Below, piece after piece: positions 1 through 11,100 of a stretch of 64,000 nt of DNA. Made by a program: the position numbers and the translations under genes. The notes beneath the pieces were generated by a model. That model had not been told where the DNA came from, made no database searches, and saw nothing but the letters and a program-made list of their open reading frames with translations. This stretch comes from Fonsecaea monophora. Taxonomy: Eukaryota > Ascomycota > Eurotiomycetes > Chaetothyriales > Herpotrichiellaceae. How positions within the stretch are numbered: the first letter of the stretch is position 1; every line of letters begins with the position of its first letter. Where the stretch lies: assembly GCF_001642475.1 (NCBI RefSeq), contig NW_019173980.1, positions 1-64,000 of the forward strand, given 5' to 3'.

Positions 1-3000
1 CACCACCCACCCACCACGAGAGGCAGGGGTAGGCGACATGCTAACGAGGACTCTGTACCGAGTAGACTCGGAGCGGTCTGGTCGTAGGGGAGCACATGAT
101 TGTGACTACCTCCCAATGGTGTCACTTTCTAGCCTTGTGGCTGTCCTAATACGACAACTCGGTTGACATTGACGTAGTGGGATACATATTGGTCTTGTGG
201 TTTGACGAGCCCCGGGGATGAACTCTGCCACAGCCGCATTTCGCATTTGTGGTCGGTTATGCACAGCTGCTGTGGCTGCTGCAGCTGCACCTTCTGGCGT
301 CATGCAGCACCAGACCAGACCAGACCAGGACTAAATCACCATCCAAAACGGCACCACCACCTTTCATGCATGCAGGTAAAGTGTGTGAAGGCACTACCAG
401 CAACCCACCTTCTTCATGACTAACGAGTACTAGCCCAGATCAAGGTCATAAAAAGATCCCATTGGCAAGAGAGGAAGCCTCTACGAGCACTTTGGCCTCC
501 TCGTGACTTTCCTTATCGTAGTATCTTGCATCTTGGGCGTGGGATGACGAGGCACGTTTTTGGGGGACATGATGTCGCCTTCCTGAAAGGAGCAAAAGAA
601 AAGAAAACAATAATGAGGGCAAGTGCTGATCTTGGAGACCTGCAACGCCGTTGAGTTGACTTGTATTTGGAAAGCCAAGGAATTCGCCATCTGTCTTGGA
701 TACCCTCGTGTTTCTGCGTGAGTTGACAGGCCAAGTGCTATCTCTCCTTACCTCGATCAGCAATCCAACTTCCAGAGGCGGTATTTGCTTTTTTCTCACA
801 TACTTTTTGTTCTTTGTCACGTTCTACGGGTGGAATCTCCGAAAACCCTCGAGATGGTCTCTTAGTTGTCTTGGTGCCGCGACGCCAAAGATGGAGCTTG
901 TGGTGGAAATAGCATTCCACCTCTTCCAAAGTAACAGGCAGGTCCCACAAAGCAGAGCTTATTTGTTGTTTGAGCTTTTGGTCCATTGGGATCACTAAGA
1001 AGTGGTCACTTGATACGATGCAAAAGCAGCAAAGCAGCCAAAGCCATCGGTGCTACCTGACCGCCTTTACTTGTACAAACTCCAGCGTGAAGCTTCTTTT
1101 TCTTCTGCGAGAGCGAGTGAGGTGTGGTGTGTGAGGGGTAGTTTAGCCCAAGCAAAGCCCCAAGTTGTCGTCCAAAAGAGGGTCCGTTCCAGCATGGCAT
1201 GGGCCACGTGGGAAAAATGCCATCCCGCGCGCGCCCGGTGAGGCTAAACACCAAGGGACCCTGGCCATTGCCTAGTCTGGACTGGAGGCGTCAAGGGGGC
1301 GTTCAAAACACCCCCTGCAGCCGCCCACGCCGCTCTGCCTGGGCGTTGGGCTAGCTTGTCGATGGTCCGTTATTCCTGATGACGCCTGCCGAGCAAAAAA
1401 AGCCACCACCGGTACCGCTTATACCGCTCGACACTGGTTTCGTCACAGCCTTCGTCTCCTTGTTGCTCTTCTTTGGGAGTTGTGACCCCCGCTGTGGAAT
1501 GGGAAGAGGCTGACTGGGAAGCAGGCAACAGGTTCATCAGGGGTCGACCCCTTCTCTTTCTGTACTACTTGTACCACCATTCCCCCCCCTTCCCCAGACG
1601 AGCAGAAACCTTCATAGAGTTTCCCAGTCCAAAAAAGGGGAAATTGGAGGATCCGTTTCACAGGGTCCAAGCTCGCCAGCCACGGCCTACACTTACCGGC
1701 GAGTCACCAAGTGCTTCAAAGCATGTCCCCTCACACCGTCACCATCACGTCTATTCCCGGGGCTGGGAAACTAAGCGAGAGTGTACGAGTAAGACAAGTT
1801 TCAATGCAGACCTTTGTTCGGATTTAATCTCTCTCTCCTGAGAAACCCAAGACCCAGACAACTGGCGAAAAGAGAAAGGCCCAACTCAACTACCTACATA
1901 CGAGTCCTTGCTGCACGCAGCTTGATCCGGACCTTTGCAGAGGACAGACGGCAGAGGGTGCGCGCATCCTTGCCCTTTGGAACGGTACACTCGTAAAAAA
2001 TCCAAGCTTGGCCCCTCCATCCCCCGAACGCCGTTGTGCGGCATATGACGAGCCGATGTCGACTTCTAAGCCTTTTTTGGCCGTTAGAGTCGCAAGCTAA
2101 TCACGTCAATCCATCCACGGCGAACGGGGTGAGGTTCCAGTGCCGTGGGACGGGGATGGTGGTGGATGCAATTTGCGCAGGGAGGGGGGACTTTGTAACC
2201 ACGGGTGCACGGTGAACAAAGCAGATGAGCCATGCCTGCGGATTACACAGCGTACTTGCACAGCGTAGTAGTGCTACGTACAAGCACAAAACGGCGGGAG
2301 GCAAGTAGATTGGCACAATCAAACCTTGATTTTCTAGCAAAGGGGGATTTTGTGTGTGTCTTGTAACGAGCACTCGGTACTGCTTGTACTTACCCGTCCC
2401 TACGAGTACTTGTACTTTGTACCAAGTACAAGCACAAGCAGCAGGTACCTAGCTAGCTACGAGTGCCGAGTAGCTACGTATGAATGTAGATAATGTAGCC
2501 CTCATTCAACTTTTTAGTAATACCCTCTAATACCCTCCTCGGGTTCCCCCCTTCCTAGGATCCTCTTGGATCCAAAAAACAACCTCGTCTAAGTGTTCGG
2601 TAAATAGCTATCTACCTATTTATGATCACCGACCGACCTTGTCCGAGACCCAGCCAGCGAGACTAGGCAGGGCAAGGCAGGGCGAGGCAAGGGTGGCTAG
2701 GCAGCCTTGTCGCAAGACCCCGGTCAGGTCAGCCCTGTCATCTACCTTGAAGAGATGAAAGGATCCTTGTCGGGATTTTATGATTTTATGAGACAATGAC
2801 AGTCGGGGAAAAAGGTATCGAGTACCAGAGTACAGGGGTGAGAGCGGGCGAACAAACACCAAGGGATACAAAGGAGGCCAGGGAGACTAATTGTACAAGG
2901 TACTACTTGGTACTTTGGGGATGATTGACGTCGCTTTCCCCTTAGGTACCTTACCTTGCCTAGGCGGGTAGGTGCAGCCCTGTCTTCTCGAGAGTCTGGG

Positions 3001-3258
3001 AAACTACGAGGAACACAGTGCGAAGCGAGGAGGTATGTAATTAATTGCCCCAACCCCGTCATCTCTTTTTGCTCAACTGCTGGTTCTCATTGCCTTAACT
3101 CAACAGGGCAACTCTTCCCGTTTTTTGCTCCTAATGCGAGGTAATACCTAGACGAAATGGCCAGCCGAATCAAACCTTTAATCTCGCGTCTCGGTTCACT
3201 GTTGTTTTCTAGAAGACACAAACCCTTGCACACGAACAAAAAAACCAGGACTGGGGTC
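1..3258. other. long gene-free flank
   Basis: I see no supportable gene here. Open frames are short, overlap on both strands and match no family I know. Visible structure is low complexity: an ACCAG-type repeat near 311-328, GGCAAGGCAGGG-like runs near 2669-2700, and TAC-rich palindromic stretches near 2400-2465 and 2900-2960 (GTACTTG, TACCTAGC, GGTACC). It could be the promoter or 5' leader of a gene beyond the left edge, but nothing shows this directly. Confidence 0.5.
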
Positions 3259-4357
3259 TTAGTCCAAGCGAGCCCTGTATTTGGGCATGCCCTCGACGCC
3301 GACGTCAACCCTGAACAAATTTCCGGCGAATTTGGCCGAATCCGGGTATTTGTCAGGCTGGGACTCGCGGGCGCTGGTGATGAACAGCGCCGTGCCCGCA
3401 AAGGTTGGGCAGGTGATGTTCCGGGTCGGGAGGTGGACGATTCCGGTGACGACGCCTTGGGGCGAGATCCGGATCACCTTGGAGCCGCCGTAGCAGGCGT
3501 GCCAGATGTTGCCCTCGACGTCCATGGCGTGGCCGTCCGGGTGCACGCCCTCTTCATCCAGGTGGAAGAAGATGCGTTTGTTGGATATGGCCCCTGTCCG
3601 CGCGTCGTAGTCGAACGCATACACGTTCTGCGGTGGCGAGTCCGTCAGGAACATGGTGCTGTCGCCGGCGTTCCAGGTGATGCCGTTGGGGATTTTCATC
3701 CCCTCGTGCATCGTCTGCAGCGTGCCGTCGTGGTCGAGCCGGAAAAGGCAACCTTCGTCCGTCACTTGCGATATCTCCGGGTCGACGAATGCTTCGACCC
3801 AGAACCGTCCCTGGGTGTCGACTGCGCCATCATTCGACCGCATTCTGAGTGCTGGTGTGAGTGACATATTCGTCAATTGACCCTGTTCTAGGAGCTCTTA
3901 CCTCCTCGCCTTGTCCTCCGCGTCTGCTCCCTTCCAGTACTTGGCGACGTACTCATGCTCCCCAGTTTTCAGGTTAAACTTGGTGACACCGTCCTTTGCG
4001 CCGGCCAGGATGACTTCTGAGGAGTCAACACCCTCGATATTCGCCGTGACTCCAATCGGCTGCGACGTGTCGATGATCTTGACCGACTCGGGTCCTTTGG
4101 CGAGGTCGATGATGAAGAGCTTTTTATTATTGATGTCCTGGGTTAGACTCGTGGTCAGCTGGGGCAACAACGATGCAAGTGGTCAAGTCATTATCCACAA
4201 ACCATGTATCGAAGCTCATTTCGCTCTTTGGTATAATACGGACCTTCACCCAAGCTGCATTTTGAGGGATAGTATGCCTGGCTCGAACCTCAGTAGAGTC
4301 CTCGAGGGGTTTTTGGGACCTACAAACCTCTGTGACGGTCCACTCTTGTATACCCAT
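3259..4357 (-). CDS. SMP-30/gluconolactonase/LRE family protein
   Basis: This is a six-bladed beta-propeller hydrolase of the SMP-30 family, whose members act as metal-dependent lactonases on sugar lactones. I read four exons: 4357-4328, 4277-4203, 4137-3902 and 3844-3259, giving 308 aa, a normal family length. All junctions are GT..AG and join in frame. Exon 2 gives CSLGEGPYY, which holds the Glu metal ligand. Later motifs are the GVTANIEGVD strand, RMRSNDGAVD with GRFW, IPNGITW with the metal Asn, and HPDGHAMD. The first exon codes only ten residues (MGIQEWTVTE), a common fungal N-terminus. There is no signal peptide, so it is probably cytosolic. The exact substrate cannot be told from sequence. 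The stretch after GRFW reads VEAF instead of the more usual AGTM. Confidence 0.88.
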
Positions 4358-5089
4358 TGTGTTGCAGAGCGACTGATCTTGGGTGTTCTGAGAATGTACG
4401 AATGAAGTGTTCTCTGCTTGCAGGCAGTTCTCAATGGCGAGGGAGTCCGTCTGTCTTGATTAGATGCAAGATGTACGACTTTTACATCATCATGATATAG
4501 GATTGAGTGGTTTCGGGCTGCCAAGACCTTCAATTCAATCAACCGTAACAGTCGATTTAACAGCCTGCAAGATCTGAGCTACGGCTACATGCCATTGGCT
4601 TTGGATAAATTCAAGTGGTCCCAACAACAGAAGAACGGAGTATTTGCCGTCGACCGTCGAATGCTATCTCATCAATCAGCGCCGCTGTGCCGAAGATGAC
4701 CCGAATCTCTGCCGGAGCATAGCCTGTAGTGCCTGTCTGCCCGTCTACAAAATGGCGGCTACTGAGAGGCGGCTTGTTCGAATCCTCCATCAGCTTTTGT
4801 TCGAGTCTCTATCATCCCTCCAAGTTGATCCTGGCTCTCGAAAACGATCACTATGCCCGCGTCGTACCATGCGTTGTTCCCCATAATTCTTGAGTAGTCG
4901 TACGGCATGCTGCGATAGGATCAGTGCACGGATTTACTTATCCTTTGCAGTTTACTACTCCTGACAGCCGGACTCGGGTGCATCTTCCCCCACGACTTTG
5001 GGTGTATCTGGACGGAGGACTTGAGTCGATCACGGTGCTGAGTCCAGGACCCTCCGTCCCAACAAGCCTGTAGCAACTCCAAAGAGTGC
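4358..5089. other. intergenic, upstream of the SMP-30 gene
   Basis: This gap holds the promoter of the SMP-30 gene (minus strand) and the 3' side of the HYPK-like gene, whose stop lies at its right edge. I see no coding pattern or RNA gene in it. Confidence 0.5.
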
Positions 5090-5593
5090 TCAAGCTCGAG
5101 CAGCAGGGATGATGAAGGCTTTGATCGCCAACGTAGCATTTCCGTCGTGCGAGCGTAACAGCTCGGTAGCCTTGGTCTTGGAAAGATCCAGTTCTTCGAC
5201 CTGTGCCCACGTATCAGCGATTTTTTTGGACAGCCCGAAAAAGAATCCACGGCAATTGCGCACCAAAAGATTGACATCCTCGGCCGCGATTTTGACCTTC
5301 TTTTTCACCTCGACCTCCTTCTTCGCCTGCGTCTTGGTCGTGTCCTCCTTTTTCTTTCCCACGCCGCTGGCAATCTCCAGTCTCGACATGGCCTTTCCCA
5401 GCGCTTCTTGGTCGGCCGCGGAGGGCTGTCTCGTGCCACTCTCCCCGTTCTCGGTGGACATCTCGTTGGCATTGAGAGAATTGAGCGCCGCCGCGGCCTT
5501 GCGGTCCTCGGCGTTGTTGGGCAGGTTTTGGGACGTTTCGTCGTCTGCGGCGTCCGCGGCGGCGGTAGATGCCGATGGAATTGGTTCCGCCAT
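5090..5593 (-). CDS. HYPK-like UBA-domain protein, NatA cofactor
   Basis: The C-terminal half matches the HYPK/NAC-alpha-type UBA domain: KVKIAAEDVNLLV, then EELDLSKTKATELL, then HDGNATLAIKAFI. HYPK proteins bind the NatA N-terminal acetyltransferase and tune its activity at the ribosome; this role is from the family. The N-terminal half is Ala/Glu-rich and disordered, with a lysine-rich stretch before the domain. I read exons 5593-5264 and 5200-5090, giving 146 aa. The 63-bp intron 5201-5263 (GTGCGC..CAG, with a CTGAT branch-like site) is a multiple of three and has no stop, so the unspliced frame also stays open and adds 21 residues (VRNCRGFFFG...) inside the first UBA helix region. Homology to the family favours splicing. 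Confidence 0.8.
   Translation of the reverse strand: MAEPIPSASTAAADAADDETSQNLPNNAEDRKAAAALNSLNANEMSTENGESGTRQPSAADQEALGKAMSRLEIASGVGKKKEDTTKTQAKKEVEVKKKVKIAAEDVNLLVRNCRGFFFGLSKKIADTWAQVEELDLSKTKATELLRSHDGNATLAIKAFIIPAARA
5201..5263 (-). other. 63-bp stop-free, frame-keeping intron in the HYPK-like gene
   Basis: The insert splits the conserved DVNLLV/EELDLSK helix. It begins GTGCGC, has CTGAT 14-18 nt before its end, and ends CACAG. Its length is 21 codons with no stop codon, so retention would give a longer protein instead of a frameshift. Confidence 0.75.
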
Positions 5594-6054
5594 CTTGACC
5601 GAGTTGACTGGCTGGTTTTGAGGGGGAGGCCACGAAGAAAATGGGTAATTGTGTCGTGCGATGCAAGAGGCAGTGTTTGAATCTCCCCAAGTCCCGCACT
5701 TCTGCAGGTCAACAGCCCACCGTTACAAGACGCTAGCCTGAAAAGGGATAGCGTCATATCAGGGCCTTTCAAGACACGAGGGAAGTCGAACTTCTGTTTT
5801 TCACCCACTTCCGGCGACAGGAAGCAGTCTAGTCTTTAATCTTTAGGGGAAATTTCATCCATTGAGTTGTGCTGAGAATCTAGAGAGTCTACATGTACCC
5901 TGGCTTACAGCCACGTCCCCACTCTTTCTACTAGCGGTGACTCATCCCTTGTATACCTCTCGCATATTGATTCTTTGGAAAACCACCTTCTAAACGTGCT
6001 TGCGAATCTGAGCGGTTGTTTCCGTTAGAGTCGACCTAGGGCGGTACGTACATC
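5594..6054. other. divergent promoter region, HYPK-like / DAHP synthase
   Basis: The two flanking genes are read away from each other, so this 461-bp gap must hold both promoters. I see no clear TATA box or gene in it. Confidence 0.5.
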
Positions 6055-7674
6055 ATGGAGACAAACGGCTCGGCCAGGCACGCCGCGACGGGTCTCTGGA
6101 CGCCGTCGAGCTGGAAAGCCAAACCCATCGTGCAGTCCGTCCAGTACAGCGACGTCAAGTCCTTCGACGCCTCGGTCCAAAAACTAAACACCCTGCCACC
6201 GCTGGTCACGCCGCGGGAGATTGTCAAATTGAAGAACGAGCTCCGTGAGGTCGCGACGGGGAACGCCTTCCTCCTCCAGGGAGGCGACTGCGCCGAACTG
6301 TTCGACTACTGCACCCAAGACATGATCGAGGCCAAGGTCAAGCTCCTCCTCCAGATGTCGCTGGTGTTGATCTACGGCGCCAAGAAGAAGGTCGTCCGCG
6401 TGGCGCGCATGGCCGGCCAGTATGCGAAGCCGCGCTCCTCCCCGACCGAGGTCGTCAACGGCGTCCCCATGCCCAGTTTCCGCGGCGACATCCTGAACAG
6501 TTACGAGGCGGACCCGGCCTTGCGAGAACCGGACCCCAAGAGAATGGTCGACGCGTACTTTCACTCGGCCGCGACACAGAACTATCTCCGCGCGGCGCTG
6601 GCGAGCGGACTGGCCGATCTGCATGCGCCGCTGGACTGGAGTCTGGGCCACGTGCGCGATCCGACCGTGCGAGACAAATACCAGGTCATCGTGGAGCGGA
6701 TCACGGACACGCTGGACATGATGCGCACCATCGGGCTGGACACGGGCGGCGGGCTGGAGACGGTCGACCTGTTCACGTCGCACGAAGGCCTCCTGCTCGA
6801 ATACGAACAATCCCTCACCCGAAAATTCAAACATCCTCCCAACCACCACCAAGACCAAGCCGCCGCCGCCGCCGCCACCGCCCACCACCGCCCTTCCTCC
6901 CCGGCCACCACTCACAAAAACCTGTCCAAGACGCGCAAGACGTCCTTGCCGACACAGCTGCCCCCGCCCTTGCCCCCGACAAAGGGCTACTACGACACGT
7001 CGGCGCACATGCTCTGGATCGGCGACCGCACGCGGCAGCTCACGCACTCGCACGTCGAGTTCTTCCGGGGCATCGCCAACCCGATCGGCGTCAAGGTCGG
7101 TCCCAGCATGCCACCTGCGGATCTCGTCCCGCTCCTCGACATCCTCAACCCGGAGCACGAGGTGGGCAAGATCGTCCTCATCACCCGCTACGGCTGTGAC
7201 AAGATCGCCGCGCACCTCCCGGCCCACATCCGCGCGGTGCAGCAGTCGCGACACCACGGCACCGTGGTGTGGCAGTGCGACCCGATGCACGGCAACGGGC
7301 GCAATGCCACCGTCAGTGTTCCTACCCCCAACTCATCATCATCGCCATCGTCCGCAGACGCAGCAGGAACACCCGGCGGCGCCACCACGACCATCAAGAC
7401 GCGCCGCTTCTCCGACATCCTCAGCGAACTGCACCAGGCTCTCCAGATCCACCGCGCCCACGCCTCGTACCTGGGCGGCGTCCACCTCGAATTGACGGGC
7501 GAGGCCGTGACCGAGTGCATCGGCGGCGCCGAGGGCCTGACCGAGGAACACCTCAGTCTCAACTACGCCACCTTTTGCGACCCGCGCCTCAACGAGAAGC
7601 AGGCCCTCGAGCTGGCCTTTTTAGTCGCGGGGTTTTATCGCGATGCTTCTTCCTCCTCCGCTGCGGCGGCGTGA
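6055..7674 (+). CDS. class II (plant-type) DAHP synthase
   Basis: This enzyme condenses phosphoenolpyruvate and erythrose 4-phosphate to DAHP, the first step of the shikimate pathway. Class II features run along its length: WTPSSWKAKPIVQ near the start, LLQGGDCAELF with the metal-binding Cys, RMAGQYAKPRS, the SHEGLLLEYE motif, SAHMLWIGDRTRQ, NPIGVKVGP, CDPMHGN and HLELTGE. It is a single exon of 539 aa, where fungal class II enzymes are usually nearer 470. The excess lies in two low-complexity inserts: residues about 257-310 (poly-Ala, His and Pro, before GYYDTSAHMLW) and about 420-448 (Ser/Thr/Gly-rich, before IKTRRFSDI). Both sides keep frame and I find no frame-keeping GT..AG pair that removes either insert. 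The two inserts are therefore probably translated. Neurospora has a class II isozyme too. Confidence 0.93.
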   Translation: METNGSARHAATGLWTPSSWKAKPIVQSVQYSDVKSFDASVQKLNTLPPLVTPREIVKLKNELREVATGNAFLLQGGDCAELFDYCTQDMIEAKVKLLLQMSLVLIYGAKKKVVRVARMAGQYAKPRSSPTEVVNGVPMPSFRGDILNSYEADPALREPDPKRMVDAYFHSAATQNYLRAALASGLADLHAPLDWSLGHVRDPTVRDKYQVIVERITDTLDMMRTIGLDTGGGLETVDLFTSHEGLLLEYEQSLTRKFKHPPNHHQDQAAAAAATAHHRPSSPATTHKNLSKTRKTSLPTQLPPPLPPTKGYYDTSAHMLWIGDRTRQLTHSHVEFFRGIANPIGVKVGPSMPPADLVPLLDILNPEHEVGKIVLITRYGCDKIAAHLPAHIRAVQQSRHHGTVVWQCDPMHGNGRNATVSVPTPNSSSSPSSADAAGTPGGATTTIKTRRFSDILSELHQALQIHRAHASYLGGVHLELTGEAVTECIGGAEGLTEEHLSLNYATFCDPRLNEKQALELAFLVAGFYRDASSSSAAAA

Positions 7675-8163
7675 TGTGCTGTGCTGTGCTGTGTTCTGGT
7701 GTAGGATGCAAAATTCATCAAGGAAGGACGAGAGGGGAGTACATACTTCTGATGGCGGCAAAACACTTGGCGCAGGAGATGGGATACCATCATATGAGAA
7801 AATGGACGGGACGAATCTAGGTTGACAACACGGAAACAACAACATCAATAGGTGTTTATGTTCGTGTTCGTGTTCATGGTCATTCTCAAGCTCAGGCTCA
7901 GTCTCAGTCTCAGTTTCAATCAATCTCAATCCTATCCACTCCACACTCCACGCGCCACTCCACTCCACTCAATTGACCTGATCAGCCTCTCCCAACCATT
8001 ACTATCATCCCCTGTCCAAACCCTCAAGGCCTTTCGTGACCCAAAAACGCCAAACCCACAGTCCAAATTTCAGCTTCTGCCTCGCATGCATGTATATACA
8101 AAACGTCCAACTCCAGACTCCCAGTCAGTTTCTGTTTCATTCCTTGACCTCGTCGGTGCCACA
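7675..8163. other. convergent 3' region with simple repeats
   Basis: This gap lies between the stops of the DAHP synthase and BRCT genes. It contains GCTGT repeats just after the first stop, GTTCGT hexamers near 7858-7875 and CTCAGT repeats near 7888-7915. No gene is seen. Confidence 0.6.
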
Positions 8164-11100
8164 TCACTCCTTTCTCAAGGGACTTCCGAAACGAGGCTGA
8201 AATCCCATCCCGGCGACACCCACCCCCAGAGTCTTCCTCCTCGCGTCCAGCAACCCCTTAGCCGATTTGCCCTGCATCTTGACCTGAAACTTCTTGCCAC
8301 CATTTGCTTGCCCTTTCTCTGGCGCAGCGCTGTCATCGTCTTCGTCACGATCAAAGAGGCTCTTGTTGATTTGTTTCGGAGGCGCACTCATTTGCCCCAA
8401 CTCTCGTCCCTTGGCCACAAGGTAGGGAGTCAACGGCGTGGCTGCGGTGCGAGGATCGTAGTCCACCTCCAGGGAAACAGACTTTGGAGTCGACACGTTT
8501 GTGGTGAACTTTTTGGAAACGACTGATCCAGGCGTCTCCTTGTCCTGCTGGGCCATCAGAGCACCCACGTTGGCAGTATCACCACCTCCCCACATCGTCG
8601 CCGCAGTCGGAGAGTTGTATGTCGAACTAATCTCCGATTCATCTTCGACCTCGACGCCGTTTCCACGGTTCTCATCTCCTCTCACGGGAGTTTTGATCAA
8701 GTCCGTCTTCATCTCCCCAGTGAACCCCATGTACTCGGCAGAGACGCTCCGTCTTTGGTCCCTGCTAGTTGATAAAAGCCCATTGGCGTTGACGAGCATT
8801 CTGGGCTCCATGGACTTGCGTCTCCGGGATCCGCCCCGAGGCATGATACTTGCATCGACAGCGAATGCGGACTCGTCAAGCCACTTGCCTTCGCGCATGC
8901 AGTCGAGCACCCAACCGACTCCGACGCAGAGCACTTGGCCTTTGGCAGAGCGGACCTTTTCCAAGGTGCGTTTCCCACCGTCCTTGTAGACGACGTGCGT
9001 TATGCCAACGTTACCGATCGAGTCACCCGAATCGGTAGAGTCCTGGTTGGTGGGAGGGATGCTGGCTCTGGGATTCCACCTCCACTCTTTGACCACTCGC
9101 GCTCCCATAGATGTAAGCAGATCAATGTAGAAGGCCGAAGCGTCCATCCCTTCACTGGTGTGGATGTCGGTGTGGACAATTGCACCATGAAGAACACCAT
9201 TTCCGACTGGTTTCAGAGGGTTCCGGCCGGTCTGTGGAGTCTTCGCGACAGACTTTGGCTTCACTGAGGTGCTCGGAGTTTTGGCTCGGGCGACAGTAGC
9301 AGGCGTCTTAGGCCCGGAAGCTCCTTTTAAGGGCGTGAATTTAGGGGTGGCATTGAGTCTGTTGGAGCTCGACTTTGTGCTCATTGCGTAGCGAGGTGTT
9401 GTAGCTGTTTTTGACTGCCCGGTAGAAGGGACAATGCTGCTTCTCTTCGACGCAGCGGCTGGCGTTCTGAACAAGGCAGAGCCAATGCTTAGGACACTCT
9501 CATCCTGTTCAGCGATTTCCGTCTCCTCAACATCATCAGACATCAATTCTTCCCCCGGCAAATCGATCCCATCAAGCGTACTGTCGCCAAAGTCGTCGGC
9601 GGTAAAGCTCATTTGACCAGGTGTCGTCAAGCCTGAGGCGAGTGAATTTGCTGGACTGGGTGCAGCACTGCGAATTCGTCTCTGAGGTGACATGGTCACA
9701 TTCGCCCTCGGGGTTGCAAGAGGGTCCATGTTAAATGAGGGAGCCTTCAAGATGGGGCCTAAGCTACGTCGCTTGACCGCTTGTACATGCGAAGAAGATA
9801 GCGACCGCGGTCTTTTCCTCTGAACTTTGAGTGGCGATGAAGCAAGAGGAATCTCTCCTTCAGGGCGAAGCGGGACTTTGGACACCACAGTTTGAACATA
9901 TCTCGGGAGGCCTGGATCCGGACGGACAGGAGTTACGTTGAAATCCATTTCCTGGATCACACTCTCGACATATGCAGGGGCGTGGTCGTTCTTGGGTGGG
10001 GAGGTCTCTATGCTGGCAGCAGTGACTTCATCCAGCTCGTCCTCTGTGTCAGATGTGGCGTTTATAGCATCCTCGTCTTGTTCTGCACCTTCAGGGACAC
10101 TTTGATCGATATCGCTGTCCTCTTCTCGGGCTTCGTCAATCACTTTGGCGTGGCATTCCGCGCTCTCCTCGGTAGGTAACTCTTCCATTTCATCCGTCTC
10201 GGACTCATCTGCCAACGACTCAATGGGAGCTGTGTTTTCATCGCCATAGGATCCAGAAGAAGTGGAAACAGAAAGCATAGATTGCTCTTCATTTACCGTC
10301 TCGAGCAAAACAGTGGGAACTGTCACGTTAGCCTCCTGTTCGTTGAGAGCAGCTTCCGTATCGTGTCCATCTTGAGCCGCAAGATCTTCAGCTTCATTTG
10401 CCAGAGCCTTGAAATCGACCATGGCGGTATCGGATGCGTTGGTAAAGTTGATCAAGTCCGTCGTCAACTCTGCCGTTGTCTTGGCCGCCTCGTCTCCAGA
10501 TGAGGCTTCAACCTCTCCGTCGAGTTCGTCAGGCGTATTTTGCTGTGAAACATCTTGTGCCATCAGGTTGTGAAGATCTTCGTCTTCCACAGCAGCAGCA
10601 TCGTCTTCTACCTGATCTTGAAAGTCTCGCGCAGCCATCCCATCAGCGAAGAAGTTAGGCCCGGCGGGGCTTTCGGCAGTGGAAGCAGCCAGAGAAAGCC
10701 TGCTGGCTATTGACTTTCGTTTCGACGATTCCCGCCCTGGAGTATTAGGCCTACTCAGCTCCACAGCCCCAGTAACGTGCATCTGAGCAACAGGCGAAAA
10801 CAGTCCCCGTGACCTGGAAAGAGCAGAGGCCCTCTTTTCAGGACTGGCAGCACGCCAACCTTGGACTTGGGCGGCCAGAGGAGTGAAACCCAGATTTTTA
10901 GATGCACTCTCTGGGGCAACTCCTGTCGAGAGACGAGACCCAATATCCACAGCGCCGATGCTGGGTCGAAAGCTTGGTCTGAGAGCTCGATTGTCTGGTG
11001 TCTGTTCTACAGCAAGTTCATCTTCAGAGTCGTCGTCGATGTGTCGAAGGCGGCTGAAGAGGGCGTCCGACATTCTGGGTTTCTTGACAGGACTTTCCAC

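Noticed and set aside
446..820. Open frames of 70-125 codons in the left flank
   Set aside because: They overlap on both strands, have no domain and no splice partner, and look like chance frames.
3157..3864. Plus-strand 235-codon frame
   Set aside because: It is antisense to the last exon of the SMP-30 gene and carries no domain.
6184..7290. Minus-strand 368-codon frame
   Set aside because: Antisense to DAHP synthase; Arg/Val/His-rich in the way expected of a shadow of GC-rich coding DNA.
6823..7400. The two DAHP synthase inserts as unspliced introns
   Set aside because: The first has no donor at its start. In the second the only GT..AG pairs have lengths that break the frame.
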